Positions 41,432 to 54,600 of a stretch of 64,000 nt of DNA are shown one piece after another; position 1 is the stretch's first letter; the number at the start of each line of letters is the position of its first letter. The stretch is taken from contig JAHQRK010000026.1 in the NCBI GenBank assembly GCA_019828595.1, positions 806,001 through 870,000 of the forward strand. The letters run 5' to 3'. Under the pieces are notes generated by a model that did not search any database, was not told where the DNA came from, and was given only the letters and a program-made list of their open reading frames with translations. The DNA comes from Aphanomyces cochlioides (taxonomy: Eukaryota; Oomycota; Saprolegniomycetes; Saprolegniales; Verrucalvaceae). The position numbers were made by a program, and so were the translations under genes.

Positions 41432-44400
41432 ATGGAAGAGATGGAAGAAGCAGGCGCCGACGTGTGGCAGCGTTCGGATGTAACTGATGAAACGGTCAAT
41501 GCCATGACGCTCACGACAGTGCGAGCGGCGGCGGCGGTCGTTGAGCGCGACTTGTACATCCGCGTGACGCCTCGCCAGTGCAAGAAATGCCGCGCTTTGT
41601 CCGAGAGCAGCGCCGCCACCGCGGAATCCTGCTCAACATGCAAACGGCGGCGACGCCAACGCGAGCGTTCCATTTGGGAAACCGCGTCGCTGAATCGATC
41701 GTGGGAGATTCCCGACGCCGTCAAGATGCAATTGCCGCTCGTCGCCAGAGGTAGATTCCCGCAACGCCAGCGCGCGCTCTCTCTCTCTCGTAGACAAAGC
41801 GCCAGAGTTGACGCCATGCGAGATGTTTCTCCAGTGGTCGAATCTACAATTGCCGCCGCCGCCAAGCGCGACAGCGTCCGTCCGCCCCCTCCATGCTGCC
41901 GCAGCTTCTGCCACCGCCTCGGACGCCAAGAAACAAGTCAAACGACGAGGTCTCGTGCGTTCTACATCGCTCCTTATCGACGCTGTAGATACAAACATGT
42001 TGCTGGAAACGCAGCGCAACAAGTACTTTGGCGTCGCGGGCGTCACGAGTTCCAGGGCCATCTACGCCAAATTGGCCTCCCAACGGGTACCTTGGAGCGC
42101 ATCCTGCTAGCCTTTTCACGGCGCGTTCGTAGTATTTACAAAGCGACGGCACGACGGGCCTCGTCGACAAGTTTAAATTGATGCTCGCGAGTCAAAACGA
42201 ACCGTCGCCCGACGCGATCGGCGCTTTCAACTCGAACGGTAGCGCGAAATTCCGTCCACGAGCGCTCATTTTGCTGCAATTTCCATCTAGAAGCGTTCAC
42301 GGCGCGGCACAAGTTCCTCTCGCTCTGTCTCGACCATGAACTTCCGCCGTGCTTGCGTCTCATTATCCGCCACAAGGTCGACCTCGCGGCCAAAATTTGG
42401 AGATTTGGACGGCGATTTTTGTAGGTTTCGGCTGAAATCAATGTTTCCCACATGTCGATGGGCGATGCGTTGGCGCAAGGTAGCGCGATCTCCTCGCGGC
42501 GATCGTTTTGAGCGTCGTTTGCTAGTGTTTTGCCAATGTTTGGTCGAATTGCCGATGGTCCTCGCGCTCAATATGCGCAACAATCGCCTCACAGACGCTG
42601 GCATTCAAGCGGTCGTCGACGTCGTGGCGCGGAAATCCGATGTATGCAGCTTGGACGTGTCGGAAAACAAAGTGGATGGCGCGGCGTCTGTCGCGCTGGC
42701 GTCGTATTTGTCGACGCCACGCTGTGGCTTGACCACGCTCGCGCTAAGCCAGTGCGATATTGGTTTTGCGCACTCTCGCGGCGGCGCTTTCTGACGCGAT
42801 TTCTAGACGACAATGAAGTGCTCGGCTTTGCGAAAGCGCTCTGTGCCAACAAAACGCTCCACAACTTGGACTTGAGTCGCAATTTCATCGGTTCCAACGA
42901 AGCGCTCAACGTCGTGCAGCCAGATTTGACCACGGGAGGCGAAGCGCTCGCGGAGATGCTCACGACCAACAACCACTTGACGAGTTTGAACCTCAGTTGG
43001 AACTTTTTGCGACTGCATAGCGCCGTCGAGCTCGGCCGCGCGCTCGCGTTGAACAATTGTAAGCGCTTATCACTGCTTGTAGCGTCGTGAACGATGGACG
43101 TAGCGCTCAAGACGCTCAATTTGAGCTACAATGCGTTTGGAAACGACGGCGCGCAGGCGATTGGATGCGCGCTGCAGCATAATATGTGCTTGGAAACGCT
43201 CGATCTGTCGCAAAACAATATTCCGAGCCGCGCCGCGTTTGTCATTGCGCAGTCGCTCCATGCGAACGATTCGCTCGCGACGCTGCTCATGGACGGCAAT
43301 CCACTCGGCCGCGTCGGCGGACAGACGCTCCTCCAAGCGATCTCGACCGCGGGCCATCGCAATCTACACATTTCACTCGCGGGCTGCAACTTTGAAATCG
43401 ACGACCACGGATCGTTTGATCCGCTCGACGCGACGGTACGTCCATCGTCTGTTCGTCTGTTCGTGCGATCGTCAATTCGTCAAGTGGTTTTTGCATTGCC
43501 ACGACACTTTGGTGCATTTTTTGCAGTGTCTTCCTGTCGTCTGTTCGTTTTATTGGCTGCAATTGTCGTCCATTCGTTCTATGTGTCGTCGATTCGGAGC
43601 TCATGGCTCTCATGTGGTTGTTTGTTCGTTGTCCTCTTTTTGACTCGGTCGTTTGTTCGTCTTGTCGTCCATTCGTTGTGTTTTGTCGTTTGTTCGTTTT
43701 ATGGACAATATCGTCCGTTCGTTGTGTTGACTCTGTCGTTTGTTCGTTGTTCCTTGTCGATCGTTTGTTCGTCTTTTCGTCCGTTCGTTGTGTTTTGTCG
43801 TTTGTTCGTTTTACGGACAATATCGTCCGTTCGTTGTGTTGACTCTGTCGTTTGTTCGTTGTTCGTTGTCGATCGTTTGTTCGTTGTCCTCTTTTTGACT
43901 CGGTCGTTTGTTCGTCTTGTCGTCCATTCGTTCCTATTTCGTCTCTTCGGTGGTCTTGTTTGCGTTGGTCGTCTGTTCGTTGTTCCATGTCGATCGTTTG
44001 TTCGTTGCCATTTTGGACTCTGTCGTTTGTTCGTTGTATACAAACTTGAAGTATAATGTAGGGCTCGTACGACCTCGACATGACGTTGCCGTACGAACGT
44101 GCGATCGCGCTCGAATTGCTCCGGTTGGCCAACACACAGAATGGCTGCAAGTTTCTCTCGTTCGTCCACGTCGTGGAGAAAGCGCCGCCGCGTCAAATTC
44201 CATGCGAGAAACGCCGCGCGAGCCATGCGCGTGCGCAGCTCTTGTCCAAACGCACGACGCACGACGTTTTGCGCGGTCGAATGGCGTCCGATCGTCTCGA
44301 GGCGCTTTTCAAGTCGGAATTTCAAATTTTTCACCGCTCATCGCGTCTTTGTAGGACTCTCGACGCGGATGGATCGGGCACGATCACCGCCGAGGAGCTG

Positions 44401-46618
44401 CGGCAAGGCATGCGCACGCAAGGACTTCATTTGAGCTTGCAAGAGGCCGAGCAAATGGTCGCGCGGTACGATCTAGACGGCTCGGGGACGATCGAATTGG
44501 CGGAATTTGTCGATTTGATGTCGCAATACTACTTTGACGACAAGCCATTGATGGAATGGATCGACACGTCGACGGGACTGCCGCTGGAAATCCCACAAGA
44601 CGGTCGCTTGCAGCTCAATTTCCTCGATCTCCACATCCCCGCCGACGCCGACGAGACCGTCTCGAAGGCGGGGATCCAATTGCTCCTAGAAAACATTGCG
44701 ACCGACCCGAACCAAGTCAATTTGATCGACTTGGCCAAACACAACATGCATCTCCGCCAAACGGAGGCGCAGTTGCTCCTGGACGCGCTCGTCAAGAAGA
44801 TCGACGTCGTCGACGCTCTCGTGATGCTCTTGCCGCAAGTTGTACGTCGTTTGTGCTGCATTTTGAGCCGCTCCATGGAATTTCTAGGTCGATGCAAACC
44901 ACGCATGTCCATTGATTGAGCTCAATACGGACAATTACCAGCGTCTGCGGCTCCAGGCTCTGCTGCGGGAAATGTAACACACTTCAAATGTCATCCCCTC
45001 GCTCATGCTATGTTGCTAGGTATGGCCCGATCGTTGGGCTTGCCACGGGGCATTATGCGTTGGATTTGGGGGACGCGCACGATCGCGCGACGCTCAAGAA
45101 GGTAAGGGAGGGGGTCATGCTGTTTGAAAATTAGACTTGACATTTGTATGCCAATTTCTAAAAAATGTCTAAAAATAGATGATCGAACTCAACAACAAAT
45201 TGATGACCTCTCGGCGGGAGAAAAACTTGAAAGACACGAGTCAGCATGAAAACCACTCGTGTTTCCGCAACGAACGCTTGAATCACCACGCGTTTGTCAT
45301 CACGCCAGCGTTCTACGACGATCTGCCCAAGTACGGCGCGCTCGAGTTTGATTTTGTCCAGCTCAGTCGCCCGATTGCGGGTCCGTTCGCCTCGAGAAAT
45401 GTCCATCTTGAAGCTATTTGTTGCTCTGCGTAGGCATTTTGCCCATGAGCGACAATCGATTCAAGCAATTGATTGCACGCTTGTACTTGGACGACGCGGC
45501 GCTCAGTTTAAGCCGAAGTGACTTGGCGACCCCCGCGACCCCCGCGACTGCGGCCAGGCAACTCAATGTCCACGTCTACAATTACTTGCTCGAGCTCCAG
45601 CATGGCCAAGTGCTCGTTGGAGATCTGCACGTAAGCTAGCAAGCAGCGCAAAGAGCTCCTGATTGAGCTACGTACTGATGTCTAGAATCGAGATATTGCA
45701 GCGTCGGTGCCGAATGCCAAGGATCATTCAGTAGAAATTCCGATGCAAGTCGGGAAAAGTTGATAAATTGCCTGTAGGGCCATCTCTCTGCCCGACGCCT
45801 CTTGATGGAACTCCAGGCGCTGTTCTGCACGAGGTGGCTCACCGTTCGCCAAGCGATGCTGATTCTAAGCCGCTGGCCGCCGTCGTTTGGATCCACGCGC
45901 GTGGATGCCGTATGACATTTGAAATATGTGAAATTTTTATTTACATGGGCGGTAGGCGCTCATGTTGTTTGACCGCATCCTCGATCTGTACAATTTCACG
46001 CAAATCTTTGCCGCGCTCGACGATGAGCAGTGCGCGCAGGTGATTTACCGCCTCGGCTGGCTCAATCTATGGTCACCGCTCAATCCGGAGCTATATTATG
46101 GTCCGTTTCAGCCTACTTACAAGCCAAACTGACCTAACTTGGCCTTGTAGAGCTCGATTTAACCATCTACGAGCAGCGCGAAGTGACCAAAGTGCTAGTG
46201 CAACTAGCGTTGGATGAACCTGGTACGTTTGGCCTACGAAATGCGCGCTGAAAGGTTGATGTCTATAGGCGAAAACTGGCAAAATGCGACCTTTGGCTGG
46301 GATCGAGACTCGCCCATGCCTGGCTGGGTGCTTAATATGTCGTGGCTTACGCCTGGCAACTTTCCCGTCAAGGGATATCTCCGCCTTGAGTACTATTCCG
46401 GCGCCGACAAAGGCTGCAGCCCCGTCTGGCCCACGCGGAGAGCATCGGCACAAAATGTGCTCGCCGAACTTCCCCATCAGTTTGAGGATTTCTTGGCGCA
46501 TCGGGAAAAGATTCGACGGGCGTTTAGTCGGCGCCAGGCGCATCGAGACTCCAAATCGGCAGAGAAAACACCGCCGCAAAAACAAATCAAGCCGCTGCCC
46601 CCGCCAACAAACACCTGA
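41432..46618 (+). CDS. Leucine-rich-repeat / EF-hand protein, many exons
   Basis: I join about 19 exons from ATG 41432 (MEEMEEAGADVW) to TGA near 46618, about 1,100 residues. Nearly all introns are 42-57 nt GT..AG (for example 41751-41793, 42087-42132, 42480-42525, 44313-44354); one is 626 nt (43436-44061). The N-terminal part is low-complexity and basic. Leucine-rich repeats of the ribonuclease-inhibitor type follow (LALNMRNNRLTDAGIQAV, TLHNLDLSRNFIGSNEAL, SLNLSWNFLRLHSAVELG, TLNLSYNAFGNDGAQAIG, TLDLSQNNI). Two canonical EF-hands come next, LDADGSGTITAEEL and YDLDGSGTIELAEF. The long C-terminal region (HENHSCFRNERLNHHAFVIT, DRILDLYNFTQIFAALDDEQ, LGWLNLWSPLNPELYY) is unrecognised and probably protist-specific. 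It is likely a calcium-responsive scaffold. Exon ends after 45380 are less certain. Confidence 0.75.
43436..44061 (+). repeat. Minisatellite filling one intron
   Basis: The intron between exons encoding the last LRR and the region before the EF-hands is 626 nt, against about 45-55 for its siblings. It is made of TCGTTTGTTCGTT, CGTCCGTTCGTTG and TCGTCTGTTCGT variants, the complement of the GAACAGACGA array at 39590-40410. Splice sites GTACG and TGTAG are intact and keep the frame (DAT/GSYDL). One internal unit of about 120 bp is tandemly duplicated (near 43660-43770 and 43780-43890). Confidence 0.85.
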
Positions 46619-47419
46619 AAAGATGTCGACACAAACGATAGCGTCGCCGAGTCGTGGAACCTGTGAAATATTATATTTGGTTATAATTGATAATAATATT
46701 GGCAAACTGTAATGCTGTGTGAGATAAAGAATTCTTTTAAAATTGATATACTCAATATATATGATATAAGGTACTTGCACGGAATGAACTGAAGCAGTGA
46801 GCCCCATTATCCACGCACTATGCATAGCGTTCCTAAGAAAGCAGTGGGGGGTTTTGTTGATTGATAGAGCTATTGTGGTTAGGCTTGAGAGCATATGGTC
46901 AATAGAAGTCATGAAAGTTGAGCTACTTCTATAATCAGATATATTATTGAAATATATATCACATGTCAATTACTATAAACCAAAATATATTGATAGGTAA
47001 CCTTTAGAAAAATATATTTAGATATAGTTTATATTAGGTGTACATTGCATTGGATAGATTCGACATTGATGTATAAATTTAAAGAGGGACTGGAAGTTGA
47101 CACAGTTGACAAACATAGGCAGCAGTGCATTGGTTGTTCCCAAACCTCCTTCTTTAAATAGACTCTTTAAAAGCTCGCTGGTCTTGGACATCCGAAACTT
47201 AACGAAATCCCAGCTTGAATTGCCTTCAGCCTTTCAAACTCCCGCCATTGACTTTGAAAATTAATATTTTCTGGGAATTCGTTGACGGGCATCGTATCAT
47301 ATTTGGTAGGTTGTTGAGAAACTGTTTAAATTGATATCTTGCCAGAATGAGTATATCGTTATAACAGTGGTTGAGAACCAATCGACTGGTTTCCTTCCAT
47401 TCACGTCGACATATCTCTG
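46619..47419. other. Intergenic region before Tom40
   Basis: AT-rich, no gene. The Tom40 promoter should lie in the last few hundred bases; no specific box is convincing. Confidence 0.4.
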
Positions 47420-48403
47420 ATGGGCGTGTTGGAAGCGCTGCGCAAGTACAAAGTCCTCGCGACGTCTTCCGCGACGTCCGTGCCGCTTCCGGATGTCAAT
47501 CCCGAAGACATAACGACAAACTCGCTCGTGGAAGCCGTGGAAGCGATTGAAAAGGCGCGGAAAGCGTTGCCAAACCCAGGTTTGTACGAAAATGTGCTCG
47601 GCGAAGTCAAGTCGGTCTTGATGCCTGGCACGTTCGAAGGATTCCGATTTGACCTCCAACGCGGTCTCGGCCAGCGTTTTGCCGTCAACCACTCGCTTCT
47701 CTTGGGTTCTCCGATGATTCCAGGCGGCGTCTATCAGTTTGGAGCGACGTGTGTCCTCGGTGAAGGTCCAGACCCGACTCTCTTGCGCGGCAACGTCTCC
47801 CACGACGGCTCGGTCGATGCTCGATGGCATACGAAATTGGCAGACAAGCTCAAGATGCGAGCTCAAGCGCAATTGAAGCACGAAGCGCATGCCTCACAAG
47901 CTATGGTTGACTTTGACTACTCTGGCGATGACTTTAGCGCCAACGTCAAGGTTGCCAACGGCTTGCTCGTCGGTGTGAGCTATCTCCAGAGCGTGACGCG
48001 TGAATTGGCCATTGGTGGCGAAGGCTATTACTACGGCAAACACCGCAAGACCATTGCATCGTACGTGGCGAAATACAACGACGCGGGTGGCAAATGGTGC
48101 GGCATTGGCACGTATGGAGCGCAAGGCACGTACCAATTGCACTACCTCCGTCGTGTGTCCGAACGTGTCCGTTTGGCGACGGAACTTGTGTACAACCACG
48201 CTGCGGGCGAAGCGCAATCGTCGTTTGGCGTCGAAGTGGATCTCCGACAGACGCGCTTCGTGAGCAGCTTGGACAACACGTTCAAGCTCGCGACGGCGCT
48301 CGAATGCAAGGTCTTGCCCCAGCTCATGCTCTTGTTGTCAGCGGAAGGCACGCCCGCGAACGATGATCTCAAGTTTGGCTACGGCTTCCAGTTTTACATG
48401 TAA
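47420..48403 (+). CDS. TOM40: Tom40, mitochondrial outer-membrane import pore
   Basis: This 327-residue single-exon protein of the Porin_3 (VDAC/Tom40) family is the beta-barrel channel of the TOM complex, through which nearly all mitochondrial precursors enter. Tom40-type hallmarks are NPGLYENVLGEVKSVLMPGT, then FEGFRFDLQRGLGQRFAVNH, then SLLLGSP with a following YQFGA. VDAC lacks the NPG and the FDG..D..G-N..F...H pattern. The last strand DDLKFGYGFQFYM fits the sorting beta-signal (polar-x-G-x-x-hydrophobic-x-hydrophobic) read by the SAM complex. The first about 50 residues form the expected cytosolic/inner N-terminal extension. Absence of introns contrasts with its neighbours. The next genes include a mitochondrial presequence protease, but there is no operon-like link. 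Confidence 0.93.
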   Translation: MGVLEALRKYKVLATSSATSVPLPDVNPEDITTNSLVEAVEAIEKARKALPNPGLYENVLGEVKSVLMPGTFEGFRFDLQRGLGQRFAVNHSLLLGSPMIPGGVYQFGATCVLGEGPDPTLLRGNVSHDGSVDARWHTKLADKLKMRAQAQLKHEAHASQAMVDFDYSGDDFSANVKVANGLLVGVSYLQSVTRELAIGGEGYYYGKHRKTIASYVAKYNDAGGKWCGIGTYGAQGTYQLHYLRRVSERVRLATELVYNHAAGEAQSSFGVEVDLRQTRFVSSLDNTFKLATALECKVLPQLMLLLSAEGTPANDDLKFGYGFQFYM

Positions 48404-49120
48404 CGAAGTAGTAGGGATAAGACTAACCACAATAGACGATGCTAATAAAACACACAGAATTCAACATTGTCCTGATCCTATACAAAAACAACTAGAAACT
48501 GAGTGCATTACTAGCTCATACATAGTAAACACTGCTATTTTCTGTATCTATATCAAAAGCAAGTATATCTAGATACTATACCATGAAAAATAAAGTGTTC
48601 CTGCTTGAACAATGTTGTCACTTTCAATAGTACAAGCTAAAGCGGCATTGTTGGTTACGTTGAAGTGATATCCTATGGAGTGGTAGTAGCAAGGTAGAAG
48701 CGAGATCTTGGAGTATAAATCATTGATTGATGAGTCAACGAATTGCTTTCAATCTTTAGTTTTGTTGGTTCTGTTCTCATAAAATATTTTTAAAACGAAA
48801 TTGCAATACAATGTATTATAAGGCTGTTCTGTGTCTATACAATAAGCAAGATAAAATTGTTTTCATTGGAGTCGAAGATTGCAATGCATTTTAATGGACT
48901 CTTCATCACGTGCATTCTCTGTATTGTTTCAGCTTTACAAGCAAATCCAAGTATAACGTTACTTTGTCTTCTATCCATCTCGAAGTCAGGCCTTTTTACA
49001 ATCTGTAGCGCATTTCAGCTGACCATGGTACAATATATTGCAATACTGTATTGCAATATATTTCACAGAAGTATTACAATATATTTTTACCCTCTCAAAA
49101 ATATTTTTTTCAATTTTTCA
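48404..49120. other. Intergenic region, Tom40 to ataxin-10
   Basis: AT-rich. Includes GCAATATATTGCAATAC-type alternating repeats near 49030-49065 (CAATATATTGCAATACTG). No gene. Confidence 0.4.
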
Positions 49121-51120
49121 ATGACAAGCGTTGCAGCATTGGTCGAAGCGTTGGCTCAAGACTTGACGGCGCCAAGTCTAGGGCGCTTGTTTGAGCAGCA
49201 AGCGAAAGCGTGCGTGGATCCAAGTGTCCGATCTGCATATTCCTCGACGGATGTGTCCATTTTCGTCTCGTTTTTGTCGTCGCAATGGAAACTTATCCTT
49301 GAAAATGGTCCAACCATCCTCTCGGTACAGTCTTTTCGCTTCCATTTCAACGAACGTGGGCATCTCTAGAGCACAGAAAATGGTAACGACGGTGAAGATG
49401 ACGATGGGCTCAGTTATACATACACGTCGACGTCCACGGACGTCCCAGACGCACCGAAAACCACCTTTCGAAATGCAGCCGTCATGACATTGCACATCGA
49501 TGCACTCCTGTCGAGCTATCGATTCTTCCGCAATGTCTGCGTCGCAACCCCAGCTACACAAACCAAGTTCTTGGTTCTACTGCAGCCAGTATGGATTCTT
49601 CCTCTTGTAAATTGTTGACTTCGTTATTTTCTAGACCTTGGACATCATTCCCATTGTAATAGGATGGCTAGACACATCTGACCAGGCCATTGCGAGTCAA
49701 TTGGCCTTGACGGTGCAAGTCATGCTGCAATTCCTTGGGAATATGGTCGTGGCGCACGTTGACAATCAGGATATTGTCTGGAGGCGATTTCATCCAGCAC
49801 TATTGGAGGTGTGCCGCTTTACAATACCATTGCAATGGTCATATCTGGTGTAGAAAATCCTCGTGGAATGCCACCAACATCGCAAAATGATTGCTTATGC
49901 TGCTGCCATCATCGTGAATTGTTTGAATCCACCCCAAGCAAGTCGCACGGGCGAATTAGTACCGCTCTCGTCGGTGGAACAATTTTTCAAGCCTATTTGC
50001 GTAGGTGGCGTCCCGTCAAATTGTCATATTGCTACTGCAGCGCTGCTTGACTCCAGTACTTTCCCAATATGCTGGCTATTGACTAAAGCACCAACTAGAC
50101 GACGCCAGTCGACGAAGCAGCAGCGTCTGATCCAGCATTCGAATGGATTACAATGGTATTTCAATTGCTATTGCAAAGGCATTGCACTGCAGCATTGTAT
50201 CAAAACTTGAGCGTGGCGCTATTAAGGTATGGAGTAGATGGAAAGCCCAACTCAACGCTCCGTCGTTGTAGCTCCTTGTGGTCCAAGTTGACGCCAGAAC
50301 AAATGCTCCTCTTGCGCATGGTCGATATGATTTTAACGGACGACAAAAAGATGCCGGAATCGATGCAAGATACAGCGTTGGTCGATTTCTTCTGCGGTGA
50401 ATTTTGCGCGTTGCATTCTGACAATACGTCAGCGGCTTCTGCTGCTGCTGGAGACGACGAAGTCGACTTGAAACTCGATCCAGCGCCGTCTGAAGATCGC
50501 CAAGCGGTGTGGAAAGTCATGGAATTGGAGTCGTCTAAGCTAATCCTCGACATACTTGGAGCTTTGACCAGCCAGCAAGTCTCCAAGACGTCCGAGGCAA
50601 CGGAAAAGTTTGTCAAGACTTTAAGTCATCAACTCCAAGTGCACGCCACAACGCATAGCCGAAGTACCAATGCATTCAACCCCAGCGAGATGGACGATAT
50701 CCCTCAAGATGCATCCTTCGGCTACAGATCTGCTGGTATTCGCGCCTTGGGCAACCTTGTCCATCGAAACAAGCAAATCCAAGACACTGTGCGGCTCTCT
50801 GGAGGCCTCGAAGTCCTTCTCAACAGGTATATTCAGCGTTCCTGGACGTCTTAATGAACAATTTATAGTTGCAACATCGATCCGAGAAATCCAATGATCC
50901 GAGAATGGGCCCTCGTCGCTCTCCGACACGTTTGCGAAGGTATTTCCAATGTGAAATGGCTCAAAGAGTTCACAATGGCCTAGATAATGAAGCCAACCAA
51001 GCGTATATCCGCGCCTTGTCGCCGCAGGAAGTCGTACCAAGGATGGATTTGTCCAACATGAATGTCGAACCCGTCCTTGAAGGCGATAAAGTTCATCTAA
51101 AACCCAAAGCAAATCCATAA
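49121..51120 (+). CDS. Ataxin-10 domain (ARM-like) protein
   Basis: This multi-exon gene starts at ATG 49121 (MTSVAALVEALAQDLTAPSL). Introns read include 49325-49369, about 49592-49635, about 49809-49853, a longer one near 50009-50096, and 50828-50868, all GT..AG. The protein is helical, consistent with armadillo repeats. Its C-terminal exons hold the diagnostic ataxin-10 domain: FGYRSAGIRALGNLVHRNKQ, IQDTVRLSGGLEVLL, CNIDPRNPMIREWALVALRH, then VCE and NQAYIRAL. In the human protein this domain follows two ARM repeats and has been linked to cytokinesis and cilia. The role in this organism is unknown. It ends at TAA 51118-51120. Confidence 0.85.
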
Positions 51121-51680
51121 CGTGGCTAAAAAAATTATCCAAGCTTATTCCCAATGACTTACTACGTATTTCGTCATGAAGAGAGGCGTCAACGATCTGG
51201 AGATGCTCGATAGTCGTTGCCAGAGCTGCTTGTTGGGGTTGCATGGCCGAATTTTGGCTCTAGATCTGGGAATTCGACTCTCTCCATCGCCTACCTTGTT
51301 GTCTAGATCCCTACGAAGGAAATATGCCTCATGGACGAGGATTTTGCCGCATTTCTTCCAGCTTTGCCGACAAACTGAGACTTCGACATGAGCCGTAGTG
51401 TCCTTCCATTCTATTTTAAGAACTGTTTCACATAAAGCATAAGTTCTTAAAATAATTTAAGAACGTTTAAGTTCAAGCGACAACAATTAAAGAAAATTTG
51501 AAAATCCAAATTATTATTTAAATAATTTTTGAATATACGGCAATTATATTTTGAATGTATTTAAAATACTTGGTTTAATAGAAATTACTAGAATTACTTT
51601 AAATTAGTGAATTGATTTACAGCTAGTTTAGAAATATAATTTAAAATGCATTTAAAATATCTGTCTTGTTTGAGCATTCC
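51121..51680. other. Intergenic region, AT-rich
   Basis: Contains ATTTAAAATAC-type motifs (51548, 51640) that also occur between 59200 and 59340, and a TTCTTAAAATAATTTAAGAA palindrome near 51444. No gene. Confidence 0.45.
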
Positions 51681-54600
51681 ATGTCAATCTGCAAAATGTG
51701 GCGGCTGGCCCAAGCTTCGCGCCGCCGCCTTGCTGGTCAGCGCGCGCTATCGTCGGCGCCAAACTTCCAAGTTGGATCCGTGGTCCATGGCTTTGAAGTT
51801 TTGAAGAAGCAGACCGTTCCAGAGTACTCGATCACGGCCATTCAACTCCAACATCAAGCTACAAAAGCGGAATATGTCCACATTGACACGGTCGACACCA
51901 ACAATGTCTTCAGGTATATCTGCGTCAAACCTCAACGCTCTATGGTGCTTATGCATGCCGTAGCATCAATTTTCGCACGCCGCCGTATTCATCCAACGGC
52001 ATTGCCCACATTGTACGTCGTCGAACTTGCATTCGCAACATTAACTTATGGTTCTAGTTGGAGCATTTGGTCCTGTGTGGTTCCAAGCAGTTTCCAGTGC
52101 GCGATCCATTCTTTAACATGCTCAAGCGGTCGCTCAACAACTTTATGAACGCCATGACGGCGAATGACCATACAATGTATCCCTTCGCGACGACAAATGC
52201 CAAAGATTTCACGAATTTGATTCATGTCTACCTCGACGCGGTCTTCTTCCCCAACTTGGATCGCTTGGACTTCTCCCAGGAAGGTCATCGCATCGAACTG
52301 GACGAGCACGACAAGCTTGTCTTTAAAGGCGTCGTGCTCAACGAGATGAAAGGCGTGCTGTCGGACAGTCAGACGCTGTTCATGACAAGATTGCAGCAGG
52401 AACTCATGCGTGGCAGCGTCTACGAGCACGTGAGTGGTGGCGATCCAGCCGACTTGACGTTGCTCACGTATGAAGAGCTCAAAGCTTTCCACCGCGCCAA
52501 GTACCATCCGTCCAATTGTTTATTCTACTCGTATGGCCATTTCCCCCTGGCCGACCATTTGGAAACAGTCGCGACGCGCGTTCTATCGCACTTTACAGCG
52601 GACGATGCCAACCCACCGCCACAGCCAACGATCATCCAATCGCTAGGAACTGGTCCTGGCCCGTCTGGCATTCGAGACATTCACATCACTGGCCCTGACG
52701 ATGGTACTTTGCGTTTGCTTTGACATATTTTGAGTTGAAATGGCGTAGGTGTGAGTCCAACGGCGGCGGCGCAGACAAAATGGTGTCAATCGAATATCGT
52801 GCCTAATGTGTTGACCACCGACAATTACACTTGCTTTGTCCTGCGTTTGCTGTCGTATTTGTTGCTCCATGGAGCGTCGGCGCCACTGTACAAAGCTCTC
52901 ATTACGTCTGAATTGGCCGTGGATTTCGCGCCAGGCACTGGATTTGACGCATCGACATATAATCCAACGTTTGGCATTGGCGTGGAAGGTAATAAATGCT
53001 CAAGGAAAAGTTGATGACAATTTTACTGCGTAGGTTTTGAAATGGAGCAATTGGACACGATCAAAGCAGCGATTAAATCGACGCTGGAGCAAGTTGTCGA
53101 AGACGGATTTGACGACGAGAGAATTCAAGCCTTGCTGCATCAAGTAATAATTTCCGTCATCCTGGTTGTGGATTTATTTGGTGGAATTTTGTTAGATTGA
53201 ATTGAGCCAAAAGCATATTGTCGGTAAATTCGGCATGTCGCTCATGCGTGGACTTGTGCAACCTTGGTGCCATCGCGGCGACGATTTGATTGAATCGCTG
53301 TCGATCAACCCAATCTTGGAGCGATTCCACAAGGATGTACGTTGATTTGAAGAGGGTATTTGAAATTTCCTCAATTGAATGTGCAGATGGAAGCAAATCC
53401 GCGATTTTTGCAAGACATGCTGCTAGAATATATCCTCAAGCCGCATTATGAATCGGGCGTCGCGCTGCTCATGACGCCGTCAAAGACGTATGTCTCGGAG
53501 CTTGAGGCCAAAGAGCGAGCGAAATTGGATAAAATCGACGCAACGTTGACAGCCAACGATAAAGTCAACTTGAAACAACGAGCTGAAACACTCCAAGCGC
53601 ATCAAAACCAAGTACCAAACATTGAATGCCTCCCGACGTTGACTGTTCAAGATATTCCGACGGAGCAGCCACGTCTTGACATTGAATTCCACGGCGACAA
53701 GAAGCAATTTGTCCCGCAAACCACCAACGAGCTCACGTACGTCCGTTTGAAATTCAATGTGGACCACGTCCCAGCCGACTTGAAATGGTTTTTGCCGTTG
53801 TTTTCGTCCATGGTCGGGCAACTTGGCACGTCGAAATTCGCATTTGATCAACTCCCTACTGTGTTGCAAAACGTCTGTGGTGGTGTCAGCTGCGCGTATT
53901 TAGTCTCGCCTGGTAGTTCTCTCCATGCTGTTGCTATTGAACTAATTTTGTTGTAGATACGCACGACGTCCAGCAAAAACACACCGAGTCGCTCATGGTG
54001 GAGACTCTGTGTTTGCCACAACACCTCGACTCGACGCTTGGGTTGATCCGAGATATTTTCCAAGACACGCAATACACCTCGCAGGACAATCTTCAGCAAA
54101 TAAAAACGCTCTTGGTCGGTGCGGCTGCTGCGGCAAATGCAAGTGTCGCCTCGAGTGGACATTCGTTGGCTTCGTATCGAGCTCAACTCGGATTGACTTC
54201 ACATGCAACGCTAATTGAATGCACGCGCGGATTGACGTCGATGGAAGCGTTGCAATTGTGGGCTCAAGCTGTCGAAAGTGACCCGTCTGCTCTTGAATTA
54301 CTCGGCAAATTGTTTTTCCAGCTCAGTGCTCTGTGCTTTCAGCCCAACGCCATGCAAGCATCCGTCGTCACGGAGCCGCATTTGATTTCGACCGTGGAGA
54401 ACCATCTCGATCGAATGACATGGTCGTTGCCATCGGCAATTTCTCCAAACGAATTGAAGTTCAACGGTGGTTTGTTACCCAGCATTCCTCAAGCACTGGA
54501 CAAAGCATTCTTTGGGTTTCCCATTTCCGTCAATTTCAACGTGCACGCGTTTCAATCCGTCGCGTTGTTTCACCACGACCACGCTCCACTCACGATTTTA

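Noticed and set aside
43094..44056. Long plus-strand frame through the 43.4-44.0 kb repeats
   Set aside because: The second half is translated minisatellite; proper GT..AG sites at 43436 and 44061 remove it and keep the frame into the EF-hand exons.
47420..48403. VDAC rather than Tom40
   Set aside because: The NPGLYENVLGEVK and FEGFRFD..GLGQRF.VNH patterns are Tom40-specific within Porin_3; VDAC motifs are not seen.
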